A DNA stretch of 64,000 bases, taken from Tomocerus qinae. Its lineage: Eukaryota; Arthropoda; Collembola; Entomobryomorpha; Tomoceridae. Below are positions 1 through 12,899 of this stretch, piece after piece. Numbering within the stretch: the first letter of the stretch is position 1; every line of letters begins with the position of its first letter. Location: the NCBI GenBank assembly GCA_020055645.1, contig CM034546.1:99758001-99822000 (forward strand), read 5' to 3'. Below the pieces are notes generated by a model. The model worked only from the letters and a program-made list of their open reading frames with translations, searched no databases and had not been told where the DNA came from. A program made the position numbers and the translations under genes.

Positions 1-80
1 ATTGAGTAGCAAAGACACACTACCGCTCAAGCCGCGAGGACTTACTTGCAGAGACTCATCCACATGAACGAGAAACCTCT

Positions 81-190
81 GCATTCGTACTCATTCCTCC
101 GCATTCGTCTTCATTCGTCCTCATTCGTTCGCATTCGTCCCCATTTGTCATAATTCGTCCGCATTTGTGATCATTCATCCGCATTCGTCA
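81..190. repeat. 12-bp minisatellite
   Basis: About nine imperfect head-to-tail copies of a 12-base unit of the form gcattcgtcctc or cattcgtccgca. The copies diverge towards the right end, where some read catttgt instead of cattcgt. No coding signal lies across it. Confidence 0.75.
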
Positions 191-3100
191 CTTATTGACA
201 CTCTGAATTTTCCACATTTGAGATTTTTGACTTTATGCAACTTCAGCAGTAAAGAGGATCCTTATGCCATAGTTCGATATACGTTCTTATAGTTCAAGTC
301 ATTCATGTTATGAGCAGTATGATCAAAAATGTAGAGGCTCAGGCTCACTATTGTCGCTATAGTTGGATTAGGATACTTTATCTATGTTGGAAATGATCTT
401 AGCAGGGAATTGTTGAAAGGGAACTTTAAACTGTTCTCTGAATCTCTTCTGTTATGATCTTCTATTAATGAGCTTGTCCTTTGGACTCAGCAGACTCGTT
501 TGAACGATGATAATGAAAACAATGCGAACTACGACAAACTTACCTACTTCTATAGAATTAATATTAGTTGGGTAAGTAAACTGAATGAAACCCCAAATCT
601 AGAAGACTTGCTAATTTACATTGTTTAAGTATAACACAAAAGCAAAATAAATCAGCGTTCACAAAATGTTTCAGTTGCATCTAAGACCCTATTAAATCAT
701 GGCAAAATCTATGAATAATTCCTTACTTACTTCGGCCTCCTCCTTCCATAATTAAAACCATTCGAAACTGAGAAAAGTATTTTCTAATTAGGGACTCCAT
801 TGCTTGTGAAGTTAACATCTACAGTTATGTCAATAGTTAACACAAAATAAATAGTTTCCGTTAGCCTATGCTAAGAGTAGGTGTTGGCTACCTTAAAATT
901 GAGAATTATAGACGTAGATAATATATAAGTAGGTTGCATGTGTAACGAAAGAAAGATAAGCATTACAGGCATAACCGACCAGAAAAATGCAATAAAAAAC
1001 TATTTATTTAGTATTTACTTATTTGATCATGTTTACCATTAATCGCTGTTTTGACATTGACCTTTACAGCTAGTATTAGTAATTGCATAGTAAGATTCAT
1101 TTAAAGATCAAAGATAGCTTACGAATTACAAAAATTGTAGAGCTGATATTTATAGTTTCCTTTACCTTCAATTCGCGAGTACCATTTTTTGCGGTTAATC
1201 ATGAGACATAGCATACAAAGGTGTATTGAAATGGATATTGCTTTTTTGTGCATCTGAAAATAGCACTGTGACTATTAACGTCCTATATAAATAGCTATCC
1301 TACTTATGGAGTATATTTATAGTTCAATGTTTACATGTTGTGAGAGTTAGGCTACATGATTATACTTTATGTGTAACAATCTTTATTTTCCGTGCACTAA
1401 ATTGTGCTTCCAGTCGCAATCCAAACATTTATTTTTTGTTTTGCATTACTTAAATAAACATACAAACTGATAACTTTAAACGATTGACCAAATTGACCAT
1501 TGCATTTTTGCATAAGGGCTTATTTATATATCCCAATCATAAACTTCCTACAGAAGTACAGAAATTGATGTAAAATTACAAGCCCTTTGCTAGGAAAAGA
1601 TTAATCTGAAATTGTAGGTTTGGCTTTTAGAATTCTGATGGAAATGTAAATGGTATGAAAGTGCTTATTAGGTATATAAATAATGACAATGTGTAGGAGT
1701 TAATGTACTACACACACAATTGTAAGTCCTAACCGCCCGATCAGCAGTAAAATCAAATTGAGTATTACCTCATTAAGGAATATTAATAATTCTTTATCAT
1801 CACAAGTTCATAGTAGTTGTCAAGATAAATCACTTTACTTTCGTCAAATGCTCTCTCCATAAAATGAATTCATAGATAAACATAAATGCATACTTCTGCA
1901 TGTCATTTCTCGAGTTAATTTGCTGAGGTTGCTGTACTATAAAGTGAATTGAACTCACATTTAGGTATACTCAGATTAGAGATTTTATATTTGAGAATCA
2001 TTGCATAAGTGCATCACTTTTCCTCTTCCAAAACTGTTATTACCACAGTCAAAAGCATTTATGTGCATGTTATTATGTATTATTAAAATCAACAGAATTT
2101 TATTAGTTTTTGAGAATAGTTCAGTTCATTCCGAGAAGCCCTTTTGTGTCGTATAGCGTACATGTTATTATGCTATTACGTACAAAGACAGTCGTTATGC
2201 ACGTAACAGTCTCATTTTGTCTATCATGCATTGATTACAATTTTATTGTTGCAAATGCACAAAGACATTAGGAAAGAACTCTTATCTTAACAGTAGGATA
2301 GAATCCCACTTTATCATCTGTATGTATACTGTTATTGCAAGAATTGCAAATTGGTGGAATAAAGTACATCTACCCAGGTCCGTAAACAACCTCCCAATGT
2401 CATTATTAGTCATTAGGTCCTTTACATTATTATTGTTATCTATAATTTACTACAGAGTAATTGACCTAACTAGTTTTCACGCTAATTCAAACGAAACGAA
2501 TACTTTGCTTTCATCTTTCATGTACTCTGCGCAGTCACACACACGTTGGTTTTCACTCAAAGATTAAATGTGTTACATTTTTAAATGACTTAATTTTATA
2601 AACTTGAATTACAGATAGTTTAGTATTATCATCCAAATTAAAAGACATTTAAAATCATAACTCTATAAGCAAACAAAAGGACTCCCATATCCCATTTGAT
2701 TGGTAAACACAAAAGGTGCATAATATTTAATGCAATTTCCAGTTACTAAAAATTGTAAAGTTGGATAAAAATAATCGTATATATGTTTAAGTTTAATAGA
2801 TACGTAAGTAACAGTAATAGATTGAAGTTGCTTTGCTACAAAGGATATGAATCCTACCACCACGTTTGGTAAAGAATTCAAGAATTGCTAAATACTAAAT
2901 TCGTTTATAATGCTACCCTTCTTTTGTTGGTGGGTACTAATATTAAGATAACCCATACCTTTAAAGCCATTTGCTATTGAGATTTTGAAGGATCAATTGT
3001 AAAGACATGAGCTTTTATTAAACACTTCTCCAGCAGTACACATTATGGATTCTGCTTTCAAGATCATCATAGAAATAGTACAATTATTTTTAAGTGTGGC

Positions 3101-6100
3101 CCTGAAAAATGCATGCAGAATGCAGTTTTTTAGCTGTACGTAAATGTACATGTGCACTAAAGAGTACTTTCTGTCATTTTGTCACACTTTTGATCTGAAA
3201 TCCAAGGAGATTAGTGATTAGGTCCCTCAATGAGATAAAAGTTTGCATACGACTGACGATTTGCATAGGTATATCGTGCACAGCTGCCAGCTGCGTTTAA
3301 GTACGCGATCATGAAATGAATTTTAAGCAAAATCAACTAACACTTAATTTACGTGTACAAATCTGTCGTTACAAAACTCTAAGGAGAAACTTTAGTCACA
3401 CGAAGTAACTCTTTTTACAATGAAGTTTAATATGTAGCTGAATTTTCTTAAGCACGCTTCTTCATTATAGGTTAGGTAATTAAACAACGTGTAGCCTAAT
3501 AAATTAAGTGCCAAGCTGTTGCCCTTCAGTAATTGGTATCGGACGCTGGGGCTCATTTTCATTTTACTTTCCCATATCGCTTTGCACTTTGTTTTCCAAC
3601 TGCTAATTGACGTAATACAATATTATGACGTAATGTTGAAAGAAACCATGCAAGTCACGTACATTTACATATCTTATAAAAGAAAACTAAAAACTAAACA
3701 CGCATGTAATCTGTAGGCACATCAGATCCATTTCTGAATTATTTATAACCTAACGATTGAAATAACGAATGAAATAAGGATAAACAAATTCAAAATTCAC
3801 ATTTAAATGTATATTAGTCAAGAAAGTCGATCCTAGTACTTGTACTTAATGTCAGTTTAGGTTTTACTGTTATCTACTATACGTTGATTTAATGACTTCA
3901 TAATTTCACACGTTAAAATGAAGGGTGGAAAATCCTAATGTGGTGCATGTAAAGTACAATTGAAATACCAAAAAGAGCATCACTTCCTGTAAATAAACTA
4001 TAATATTACCCTTGTAATCCTTATTACGTGAAAATACTAATAATCTCCCTTTTGTGTTTTGTTTCTGCTTACATAAACAGTATGTAAATGTCATGTTTCA
4101 TTCAGCATGAAATCAATCAAGAGAGTAATCTTTTAACGGTTCTACGCGTTCTGGCTTTGGCTTGTCTACTCTATTATATTGCCGAGTCAGTCATAAAATA
4201 TGTAATCTCATCGTCACACAATAAAGGAATATGATAAACAGCAGAAAATATTGTATTACATCTGTTCTGAGACACAGGGCACTACTCTAGCTCGCATCTA
4301 GCACTAAAATCCTTTAATCCCAACTTGGGAGCATCCACGCACACAATTGTATAGAAGCAAAATGCAAAGGTACTAAGACATAAATACGTTATGATCCTTT
4401 GTTAGCCTACATCTGAGACAAAGTGTAGTATTTATAATTTAAAGGGCTCATACGAATTTCGGGATTCGCATTTTACGTTCGTGTATGACCTCATTCTGTT
4501 TCTGCAAGTACATACGTACAATAAAATGTTTACAACTTACATCGACCCTATAAAAATAAATGTTATTTCAACACAATTTCATGTAATCGAGACCTAACCA
4601 ATGCAATTGCAGTCAGTATACACGTTAATAAAATTGCTCTATATTTGTACATATATTGCATCTTCATATAAACTACACATAAATAACATTAAATTACTAT
4701 AAAAAGCGCCTTCTGGCGATTTAGTGGTTGGGCACTATTGAAAGTAGGTTCTAGGAAAGAACATGGGGAATATATAGTAAGAAAAATAATAAAAGTGATG
4801 GAGAAAATGGAAATAACTCTGAGATGCGATGCTGATGAAAACGGACAATGATTTTGTAAAATGACGATTTTTCCAAAAGGAATTGCTCTAGAAATATGTT
4901 ATGATGCAATAAAGATGATGATACTAAGAACGATGAGTATATAGGTAATCTTAAATAGGAAATATAGTAAATGTAACCTATTTATATAACTTAAATTGGT
5001 ATAAAACATGTTATACCTACTAATTTTTGCAAGTAGTACACTAGGCTTCTTTGTAAATGTCCCCGGATCTAAAACGAACCTAATCCTAGCGTAAGAAATT
5101 GTTATGCTCGTTTAATAATGTCTTCTTTTCTATGTAAAGTTGTGTAGTAGTAATACTACCTCAAGATTATTAAGTAGCCCTCATGTTTTCTAGGAAAGAA
5201 GAAATTGCATAAGCGTCTACAATCAAATCTCCAGTAAAGAATGCAGATAATAACAAAATATTAGTGCATTTATAGAAGTTCATGCTTGGTTTGATTTCTG
5301 TAAAAGACCTTTCATGCATTAGCTTAGTTGAAGTCAAAGAAATGGAATAATTATCTTACCTTCAGTGAGAACAGCAAAGATTGACGATAAAAGCGAGTTG
5401 AGAATTGTAAAATCACTCATACATCCCACTTGGACAGTTTAAATTGCTCTTGAACTTGGATCAAAGTAGCAGTGCTTATAATATATTAATCGAAGTGAAT
5501 TAGTTTAGGTTTGAAAAGAAGGCTTTTATTGCAGAGGCGATTTATTGCGGAGGCGATTTATTGCAGAGTAGATTTGTTTAGCGAGCTTTCACTTTCTACG
5601 TTTATAAGTGTGTATAAACAGATCGGATTTCAAGTAGGAGTCTAAAGGAAGTTGGAGCCCTGCTGTTTCTGACTTGTAAAAACAAACAAAGAACTAACCT
5701 TCTTACACTAAATTGTAAAATTAGAGATTTTCACTTAAACAATGTGTATTTAACTCTTGCGAAAGTATATCTAAAAAGACGGAGAATGCTTAGGCGATTA
5801 TTGCTTGGCTATTAAAATGTGATGCTGAGTGTAATTTATGTTTTGTAAGTGTTGAAACATACTAAAGGTGAATGCTAGAAGATTTCTGCTTTGTAGATTT
5901 AAATATAGATTTCCTTATTAGTTTCTGCGTGTTTGTGTTGAGCCGACGGGTGTAGATGATTTCGCTAAGGAAATTGCGAGAGGAAAAACGGATTTCACTG
6001 CGGGTATTCATTCATAAAGATGAAACTGATCAACAACTGTATAACAAAAATGGTTTTTACAGATCAAAAATTAGAATAATCGAGCAAAGAATAGCAACAG

Positions 6101-9100
6101 ACAACAAAACTAAAATGATGGGAAAGAGTTGTGAATAAAAGAGACAAATATTTAAGCTTGTTCTTAATAATAATTTGAGGTATTAAAGAAATCGAATTAG
6201 CGCTTTGAATAAAAAGTGTTTCTTTGTGGCACTTGCTAATCAGGCGATTAGTAGAATCAGATGAAGTTGCTGAGATGGAGGAGTAAGGGCAACTGTCACA
6301 GTTGTTCATTCCCCTCACCAATTTAGAAATCAACGGATAACGGAGGAAAAATAATTTTTTAGAGCTATTAAAAATTAGGCGATGAAAATGTAATCTATGA
6401 GTCTACGTAAGAGAAAATCAGATGTAGATTCTTCATTTTGGAATATAAATAGACGTGTGTACTTTAATTGTGTGAACTAATATAATGTAAGTAGAACTTA
6501 GATGTAGGCAACTATGCTATTAGAAAGAAACTATTCATTCAAAGAAAGTTTTGAATGCAAGATCGTGTATAGCTGAGACTGATATTATATTAAAGTGTTG
6601 TGGAAGTGTAGGAATTCTTGTGTTTTACCTTGTGGTGTTCTTTTTAGCCAATAGCTTAATGTCTAATAATAATATTGTGCTTATAAATAATTCTTATCTG
6701 AGCCTTATGATGTAGATGAGTTTTCTTCGTTTACATCTGCTACTATGCTTTTATATATAATCTCCAACTAAACGTTGTGTCTTATTCTTGAGTATTATGT
6801 TAAGGAAAGAGACAGAGGAATAGCTTTCAGTTGTTTTACTCTATTATATTATACAGATTCGTATTCGGAGTATGTAAATGAGATGAAATGGTAAGAATTG
6901 GTTATAGGAAAGGATCTGCTGATCTTAATAATGAATGTAGTAGTCTTGTCGTAAGTATTTCGTGACGTTGACACTGCTTCTTTCGTCTCACTATTCTGTG
7001 GTGCTATAAATTTTTGGAAATGAGCCAAATTGCAAGAAAATTTCTGATTTCAAGGCAAACCGAGGTTGAGCAAATTACAACTGCCACACGGAATTCGCCT
7101 CATGCTTTAATATTCAAATTAAATTCGAATGATTTTAAATTCTAAAATCTTTCTTCCCTTTACAAAGTGATGACTGCCGAAGAAATGAAAAAAAAGGTGT
7201 TCTTGGAATGGAAATCTACGATAGGATTTGTAATAAAGTCTGTTCTGAAGTAGATAGTAAGGAAGTAAAATCGTTTTGTGATCTTTTGATTCTTTGTTAC
7301 TGGTGGTCCACCGAACAATTTTCTTTCATACCTTATATCAGTTTCTTTTGATTTTCTCTTTGACTTCCAGTAGAAAGGAGAGGAGGAAATACGTTCCTTG
7401 TCTCCTATGATCAGTAGTGGAAATATATAGAGCACAAGAGCAAGGTGATTTCCAAATGTTGGTAAAACTAATATAATTGTAGTATGCACTAGTAATCTAC
7501 TTTCCTTCCCAATATACAACTTGCTTTTTCATCTGCACTATATACATTTATTGGCTATATATATCAAACTAAAGAAATGCAGGGCAAGGCAAAAGGAGAG
7601 ATTACACTACTATCTCTTCACAACTTTAGATACAAGATCTCTGCTACACCAAACGATATAACTTTTGGATTTGGTTCAGACACATATACTTCACAGTAAT
7701 ATAGAGATTCACAATTTGCAGTTGAACTTGAAAGTTGAATCAGCAGAGAAGGTTCACTTGAATTTCCTTCGGTTTTCCTAACCGGGTATTTTGAGGGGAC
7801 GCATGCGACCCGGGTATTGCAGGTTTGTTGCGGACAAAACAGGGAGACGAAGCGGAAAGCCCTATACCACACTCCCCGATCTTTCTGCTCTCCTAATATC
7901 GCTTACACCTTCTGTTTTCCTATGCACCTACTAGCCACACATATATTTATTACTCCTCACCTACATCTACACTCCAACCCAAAGAAATTCCTGCATTTCA
8001 CATCTCTATGTACGCATATGAAGACTGTTCATTCTTACCCATTTATCCTTAGGGTAGGCATATAACACTTTCCACCCACTGACTTACTTTTACGTGCTTT
8101 TACTCCAATTTTCTTATGCTACTCGCCGGACCACTTGGATTTTTCCAAAGATGCAGAACTCTAGCGTATCTAGCAATTCACCTATCACACAGATCGACTT
8201 TTACTACAAAGTTGGCAACTTTTTCATGCTATCTACCCCTATCTGTGTATGCAATTTCTAGATATTAAAATTATAATATGATACCGAACCTTTATAACCA
8301 TTTTAAATTATCTTTTATCATACTTATGCAGACCTAAAACCTTCGCAGTTACTACAATTAGAAATAATGCTGGTGCTATTACCATATAAGTATGCCTTTT
8401 ATGCAACCTGAAACGTCTGATATAATTATTAAACATAGCTAATTGTGCCACTTTAAATAATGATAATGACATGACCTATCTAGCGCGACAATTAAAAATG
8501 CATTAAAAATAATTGCACATGCATTCGACACAAAATATAATTTCCATCTAATACGCAATAAGCTACTTTTATTAAAATCTTATGTGGTCCAATAAGTATA
8601 GATAAATATAATAATAAAATATGATGGTTTATTCGCAATAAAAATATCGTTTCATTGTTACTTATAACTATGGATCAATTATTTTCTGTACTACGACTAA
8701 GAACGTAAAAATGTGGACATAAAAATATTAAAAAATATTGCAAAGATAAAACGGTTAATAGTAACAAATATATATAAACAATACTCTATCAAACAATTTA
8801 CTAATCTAACGATAGTAAGTAAACACTATAAATATATATATACATTTCTTGACTGAAGATTACCAAGTAGGATACGATAGCTCCCTTCCATGATACTACT
8901 TGAAAGACCCGTGGTTGTAGAATGTGACGCTTTCCATGGTATGACTTCTGCGATTGTAGAGTGGATGCGATCCATGGCATCCGCACGTGATTGTAGAATG
9001 TGAAGCTATATGATAATTAAAAATGTAAAGATTATTATGACATTGAATATTAAATTGAGGGGTAAAATCGACCACATTAAAAATCATATACTGAATAGAA

Positions 9101-9192
9101 AATGTTCAGAAAGTAAATGAAACTGGAAAAACCTATTTACTTTTATTTAGGACCGTCAATTAATAATAAAAATAAAAAAAAATTATTTACCT
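191..9192. other. Gene-free AT-rich stretch
   Basis: Nine kilobases in which I recognise no gene, RNA gene or complete mobile element. The open frames are all short (up to about 119 codons), show no family resemblance and have no supporting splice signals. A small repeat at 5525-5572 consists of three 16-base copies of tttattgcagaggcga. The block at 7700-7900 is somewhat richer in GC and could hide a non-coding exon, but nothing proves it. It may be intergenic DNA or a long intron of a gene outside the window. Confidence 0.5.
9142..9147 (-). terminator. Polyadenylation signal of the H2B-variant gene
   Basis: AATAAA on the minus strand, 45 bases after the stop codon of the H2B-like gene. This suggests a polyadenylated mRNA rather than the stem-loop end of replication-dependent histone mRNAs; I saw no histone stem-loop between the stop and this site. 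Confidence 0.55.
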
Positions 9193-10511
9193 TCATTTCT
9201 TCTGGCTGCGTGCATGGGTTTCCAGAGCCTTACTACCCCAGTAATGACTTGAATTAGCCAAGCTGCGGGGAAAAATTAGCTTGATAGCAAAGTGGATGTC
9301 TCTTGCGGTCATCGTACGTTTTCCTGCAGACTTCATCAACTGACGAGCTTCCAGAGCCAATCGTCCGGATACATCCATGAGAAGATCATTTACGATACCC
9401 AAAGCTCGGTTGGAGATTTTATTTTTTCCGGGTACACGGTTTCTGTTGATGCGGAGGATGGCCTTTAAAAATTGGTCGTAATTTCTCTTCCGTTTTTGTT
9501 GAATAATGGATCCTGAGCGTTTTGCAATGGCCTTGAGACGAGCATCTTGTGCTGTGTTTCCTTTCTTTGAAGTCTGCTTGATCACTTTTGGTTTCTGGAC
9601 ATTGTCTTCTTCTATTTCGATTTTCACAGTCGTAGTGTCTACTTTTGTCTCCCTTTCTTTATGGGTGATTGACCTGGTTTGGACATTTCCTTTGTTGTTT
9701 CTTCCTAGCATCAGAGTCTCAGTTGAATCGCCACTGGATGCCGATGGTGAACGTGGCTCAATTTTGATGTTACTTAACTCAACTTCTTTCCTGGTTTCGT
9801 CTAACAGACGAAAGCGCTTCGGTTTGGCTACACAGCGCGCTTTGTCTTTGTTGGTCGAGTTCTGTAAGGCAACGAAAATTAAAGGATAATTTCGAATAAA
9901 GTAATAAAGTAATAGTACATAATCATTTTTGTAATAAGTCTTCATGGAAATAGTATATGTAGAGAATATGTATGCATAGTATATGTACATAGTAAGAAAT
10001 CATCATTATTTACCCGATTTTCACCTCTAGCAGCCCGCCGATTGCTCCCTTCCGTATCAGAGGAATTTGACGACGAACGTACAGTAGCCTGGAGAGAGAA
10101 CGTTAACAAATATTTTAGATATATATTAGAACATATATGTTTCATTGTACTAATACTATTGTCAGAATATACAATTTTTGGAAGAAATAAGATAAATTAT
10201 TAAGATTAAAACTAAGTGTACAATTATAATGCTTACCATTTGTGTTACCTCTGCAACATTTCGATCATCAGAAGTTCTGCTACTGTTGCTGCGAGTGCTG
10301 CGTGTGCTACGAGTGTCAGTCTTTCGTGTACGAGTAGGGCCCATGAAAATGGCTGCTGCCTCCGTCCCGGCTGAGTTATTAGCTGCATCCCTGCAATAGT
10401 ATAGCAAAATAATTTTAAATTTTACATTATCAATTTGTTAGTAAATTAAAATAATTCTTTGATAACTAATTCTTGTAAGAATCTACACAGTATGTAATAA
10501 AATACTTACAT
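9193..10511 (-). CDS. Histone H2B variant with a long N-terminal tail
   Basis: Predicted CDS: 10510-10511, 10237-10390, 10014-10088 and 9193-9861 (minus), giving 299 residues. The ATG is split by the first intron (AT|G), and all junctions are GT-AG and keep frame. Residues 204-299 match the H2B histone fold: NYDQFLKAIL for alpha 1, then KISNRALGIVNDLL, a KRTMTARDIHFAIKL stretch matching the canonical KRSTITSREIQTAVRL region, and a C-terminal helix ending near ALETHARSQKK. Residues 1-203 are a Ser/Thr/Lys/Arg-rich tail, against about 35 residues in ordinary H2B. The tail has two psi-K-x-E motifs (IKIE, VKIE) that could be SUMO sites. By alignment the lysine normally ubiquitinated in the C-terminal helix is absent. 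Introns and a poly(A) signal indicate a replication-independent variant. The nucleosomal role is inferred from the fold; germline use is possible but unproven. Confidence 0.8.
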
Positions 10512-10546
10512 GACTTAGATTGCCGTAAAACCGCTTAGGACTCCAA

Positions 10547-10650
10547 AAATCGCTCAGGTGGACGCTCGAAACCGCTGAGTTGGACACTCGAAATCACTGA
10601 GGTGGGCGCAGGAAATCGCTCCGGTGGACACTCGAATTTGCTGAGGTATC
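10547..10650. repeat. 22-bp tandem repeat in the presumed H2B-variant leader
   Basis: Four consecutive 22-base units start at 10547, 10569, 10591 and 10613, followed by a partial fifth at 10635 and preceded by a degenerate half unit. A typical unit is aaatcgctccggtggacact followed by cg. The block lies between the TATA box and the split start codon, so it is probably transcribed as 5' leader. The period is not a multiple of three and no conserved frame is seen. Confidence 0.85.
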
Positions 10651-10712
10651 AATAATGCTGAGAGGGACAGTCAGAAGATGAGATGTTGCTTTCAGGAAAT
10701 CCAAAGGCAGAA

Positions 10713-10745
10713 TGACCAAAATTTCAACTGTCGAGGCCTTTTATA
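10713..10745 (-). promoter_or_regulatory. TATA box and initiator of the H2B-variant gene
   Basis: On the minus strand TATAAAAGG occupies 10745-10737, and a TCATTC initiator-like sequence begins 30 bases downstream, with its A near 10713. This is the normal TATA-to-start spacing for animal promoters. It would give a 5' leader of about 200 bases that includes the 22-bp repeats. Confidence 0.6.
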
Positions 10746-11048
10746 CCACGCAAAAATGGTGGAAACAGTCCCCTAAAAGCTAGGGGATCGGGGGCCTCGT
10801 CCGCAGCACCATCAGAATTAGCATAACCTCCAGGGCTTTAGGTGATAGCCTGTACTTTGTACACTTAGAAATTCTTTTGTCTTTATGTAAAACAAGATGC
10901 CTTTGTTTCAAAATGTTTCCAGTAAGCCATACCTGCACCAATTATGCAGATTTCCAGTACAAAGTTCAAAGTACATGCATTTGCATAACTACTCCAGTGA
11001 TATGCAATGTCCCCATTGGCATCAAGTTTTAATTTCGTGCTTTGTAAA

Positions 11049-11445
11049 TAGGGATGCCGCGAATGCCAGTATTCGACAAATGTTGAATAACGAATGTTCG
11101 ACAAAAAATAATATCGAATATTCGACACGAATATTTGCTGTAGTTCATCTACCAACATAAATCAATTCATAAATTTCAGGCTCATTTTCAACCAAGATTC
11201 CTCCATATAGACGAATCTTGATTTTCAACATTGAGTGATTCCGTCGAATACAAACTATTCGACTCGATATTCGTCGAATACAAACTATTCGACTCGATAT
11301 TCGTCGAATACAAACTATTCGACTCGATATTCGTCGAATACAAACTATTCGACTCGATATTCGTCGAATATTCGGTCGAATTTTAGTCAAATAGTTCGAA
11401 TTCGACGGCGAAGTTTCGATTTGTCGAACATTCGCGGCAACCCTA
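11049..11445. mobile_element. hAT-like MITE inside the satellite
   Basis: A 397-base element with inverted ends: the left end reads TAGGGATGCCGCGAATG and the right end is the complement of TAGGGTTGCCGCGAATG. It is flanked by an 8-base direct repeat, tttgtaaa (11041-11048) and tatgtaaa (11446-11453), with one mismatch. Eight-base duplications and ends of the TAGGG(A/T)TG type are characteristic of hAT elements. There is no transposase, so it is non-autonomous. The interior carries four identical 30-base repeats. Confidence 0.75.
11251..11370. repeat. Four perfect 30-bp repeats within the MITE
   Basis: Four apparently identical 30-base copies at 11251, 11281, 11311 and 11341, rich in ATTCGA/TCGAAT motifs that also occur singly elsewhere in the element. 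Their identity implies a recent local expansion after or during mobility of the MITE. Confidence 0.9.
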
Positions 11446-12420
11446 TATGTAAAATTACCTTACAAATGAACCACAAAAGGTACACAACGACGCGAACAGG
11501 CACAATGGCCGATAATTTGCATGTTTCAAAATGTGTCCAGTGAGTTAGTGAGTCGTACCTGCCCTGATTATGTAGATTTCCAGTACAAAGTACATGCATT
11601 TGCATAACTATCCCTACGATTTCCCCCTAGAAATTTCTTTGTTTTAATTTCATGCTTTGTAAAGTCAACTTTGAACAAAGACGCGAACAGGCACAATGGC
11701 CGATAATTTGCATTTGTTTCAAAATGTGTCCAGTGAGTTGTACCTGCACAGATTATGTAGATTTGCAGTACAAAGTACATACATTTGCATACATATCCCT
11801 GCGATATACCCCTTGGAATTAAATTTCTTTGTTTTAATTTCATGCTTTGTAAAGTTAACTTTACACAGACGCGAGCAGGCGCAATGCCCGATAATTTGCA
11901 TGATTCAAAATGTGTTCAATGAGTCGTACCTGCACTGATTATGTAGATTTACAATACAAAGTACATGCATTTGCATAACTATCCCTGCGATTTCCCCCTC
12001 GAAATTTCTTTGTTTTAATTTCATGCTTTGTAAAGTCAACTTTGAACTAAGACGCGAACAGGCACAATGGCCGATAATTTGCATTTGTTTCAAAATGTGT
12101 CCAGTGAGTCGTACCTGCACAGATTATGTAGATTTGCAAGTACAAAGTACATGCATTTGCATACATATCCCTGCGATATCCCCCTTGGAATTAAATTTCT
12201 TTGTTTTAATTTCATGCTTTGTAAAGTTAACTTTTAACAAAGACTCACACAGGCACAATGGCCGATAATTTGCTTTTGTTTCAAAATGTGTCCAGTGAGT
12301 CGTACCTGCACTGATTATGTAGATTTCCAGTACAAAGTACATGCATTTGCATAACTATACCTGCGCTATCCCCTTTGGGATTTTCTTCGTTTAAATTTCG
12401 TGCTTTGTAAATTGTATAGA

Positions 12421-12899
12421 GTCTTTGGTTTTTTAAAGGTTTTTAATATTTGTATTCAACATTGTCAATTTGGTCCTATGCTATTTTAGGATCTGAGCCA
12501 AAAATATTCGAAACAAAATTTTGTAGTATTAATTCCAAAAACGTTATATACCAAATATACCTACTAATATCTAATATTTTATACGGATGCCCGTCAATTT
12601 GGCAAATGACATATGAACAGATTGGTAAAAGGCCTGTGGATAATTAGGCAAAACGCTGTGGCTAAATTGGCAAAAGTAACTTATACTATCGCTTTGCTCA
12701 AGCTCAAAAGAAAATTGATTTTATAGAAATCTTTTAAAAACTAGGACTTAAGTTTATAATCCGAATGAAAATGTATGCAAAGAATCTGTAATAAATATCA
12801 TAATGTTAAAAATTATTTATTTGAGAAGGGAGAAAAGATTGTCGTTACATTACAGAAAACAGCAGGAATGCAGAAACTGAAGATACGAAGACGTGAACT
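12421..12899. other. Intergenic; NOP9 poly(A) signal
   Basis: No gene is seen. On the minus strand an AATAAA lies at 12816-12821, about 80 bases after the NOP9 stop codon, and is the likely cleavage signal for that mRNA. Confidence 0.5.

Larger units (their letters stand above)
10897..12420. repeat. Satellite-like array, 183-191 bp unit
   Basis: About six copies of a unit marked by gataatttgc at 11511, 11702, 11890, 12073 and 12264, giving steps of 191, 188, 183 and 191 bases. Each unit also carries a conserved gtacaaagtacatgcatttg block and a ctttgttttaatttcatgct block. The leftmost copy (from 10897) is interrupted by the MITE at 11049-11445. Open frames across it are by-products of repetition. 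Confidence 0.85.

Noticed and set aside
81..190. CRISPR-like array
   Set aside because: The units are 12 bases with no unique spacers, and the window is eukaryotic; it is a minisatellite.
7160..7872. Minus-strand open frames of 119 and 84 codons
   Set aside because: No domain, signal or conserved motif, no convincing splice neighbours, and composition like the surrounding AT-rich DNA.
9506..9889. Plus-strand 127-codon frame
   Set aside because: It is the antisense shadow of the H2B-variant exon 3.
11145..12342. Many 60-100 codon frames on both strands
   Set aside because: They lie in the 183-191 bp satellite or the 30-bp repeats and reappear in each unit; repetition, not coding.
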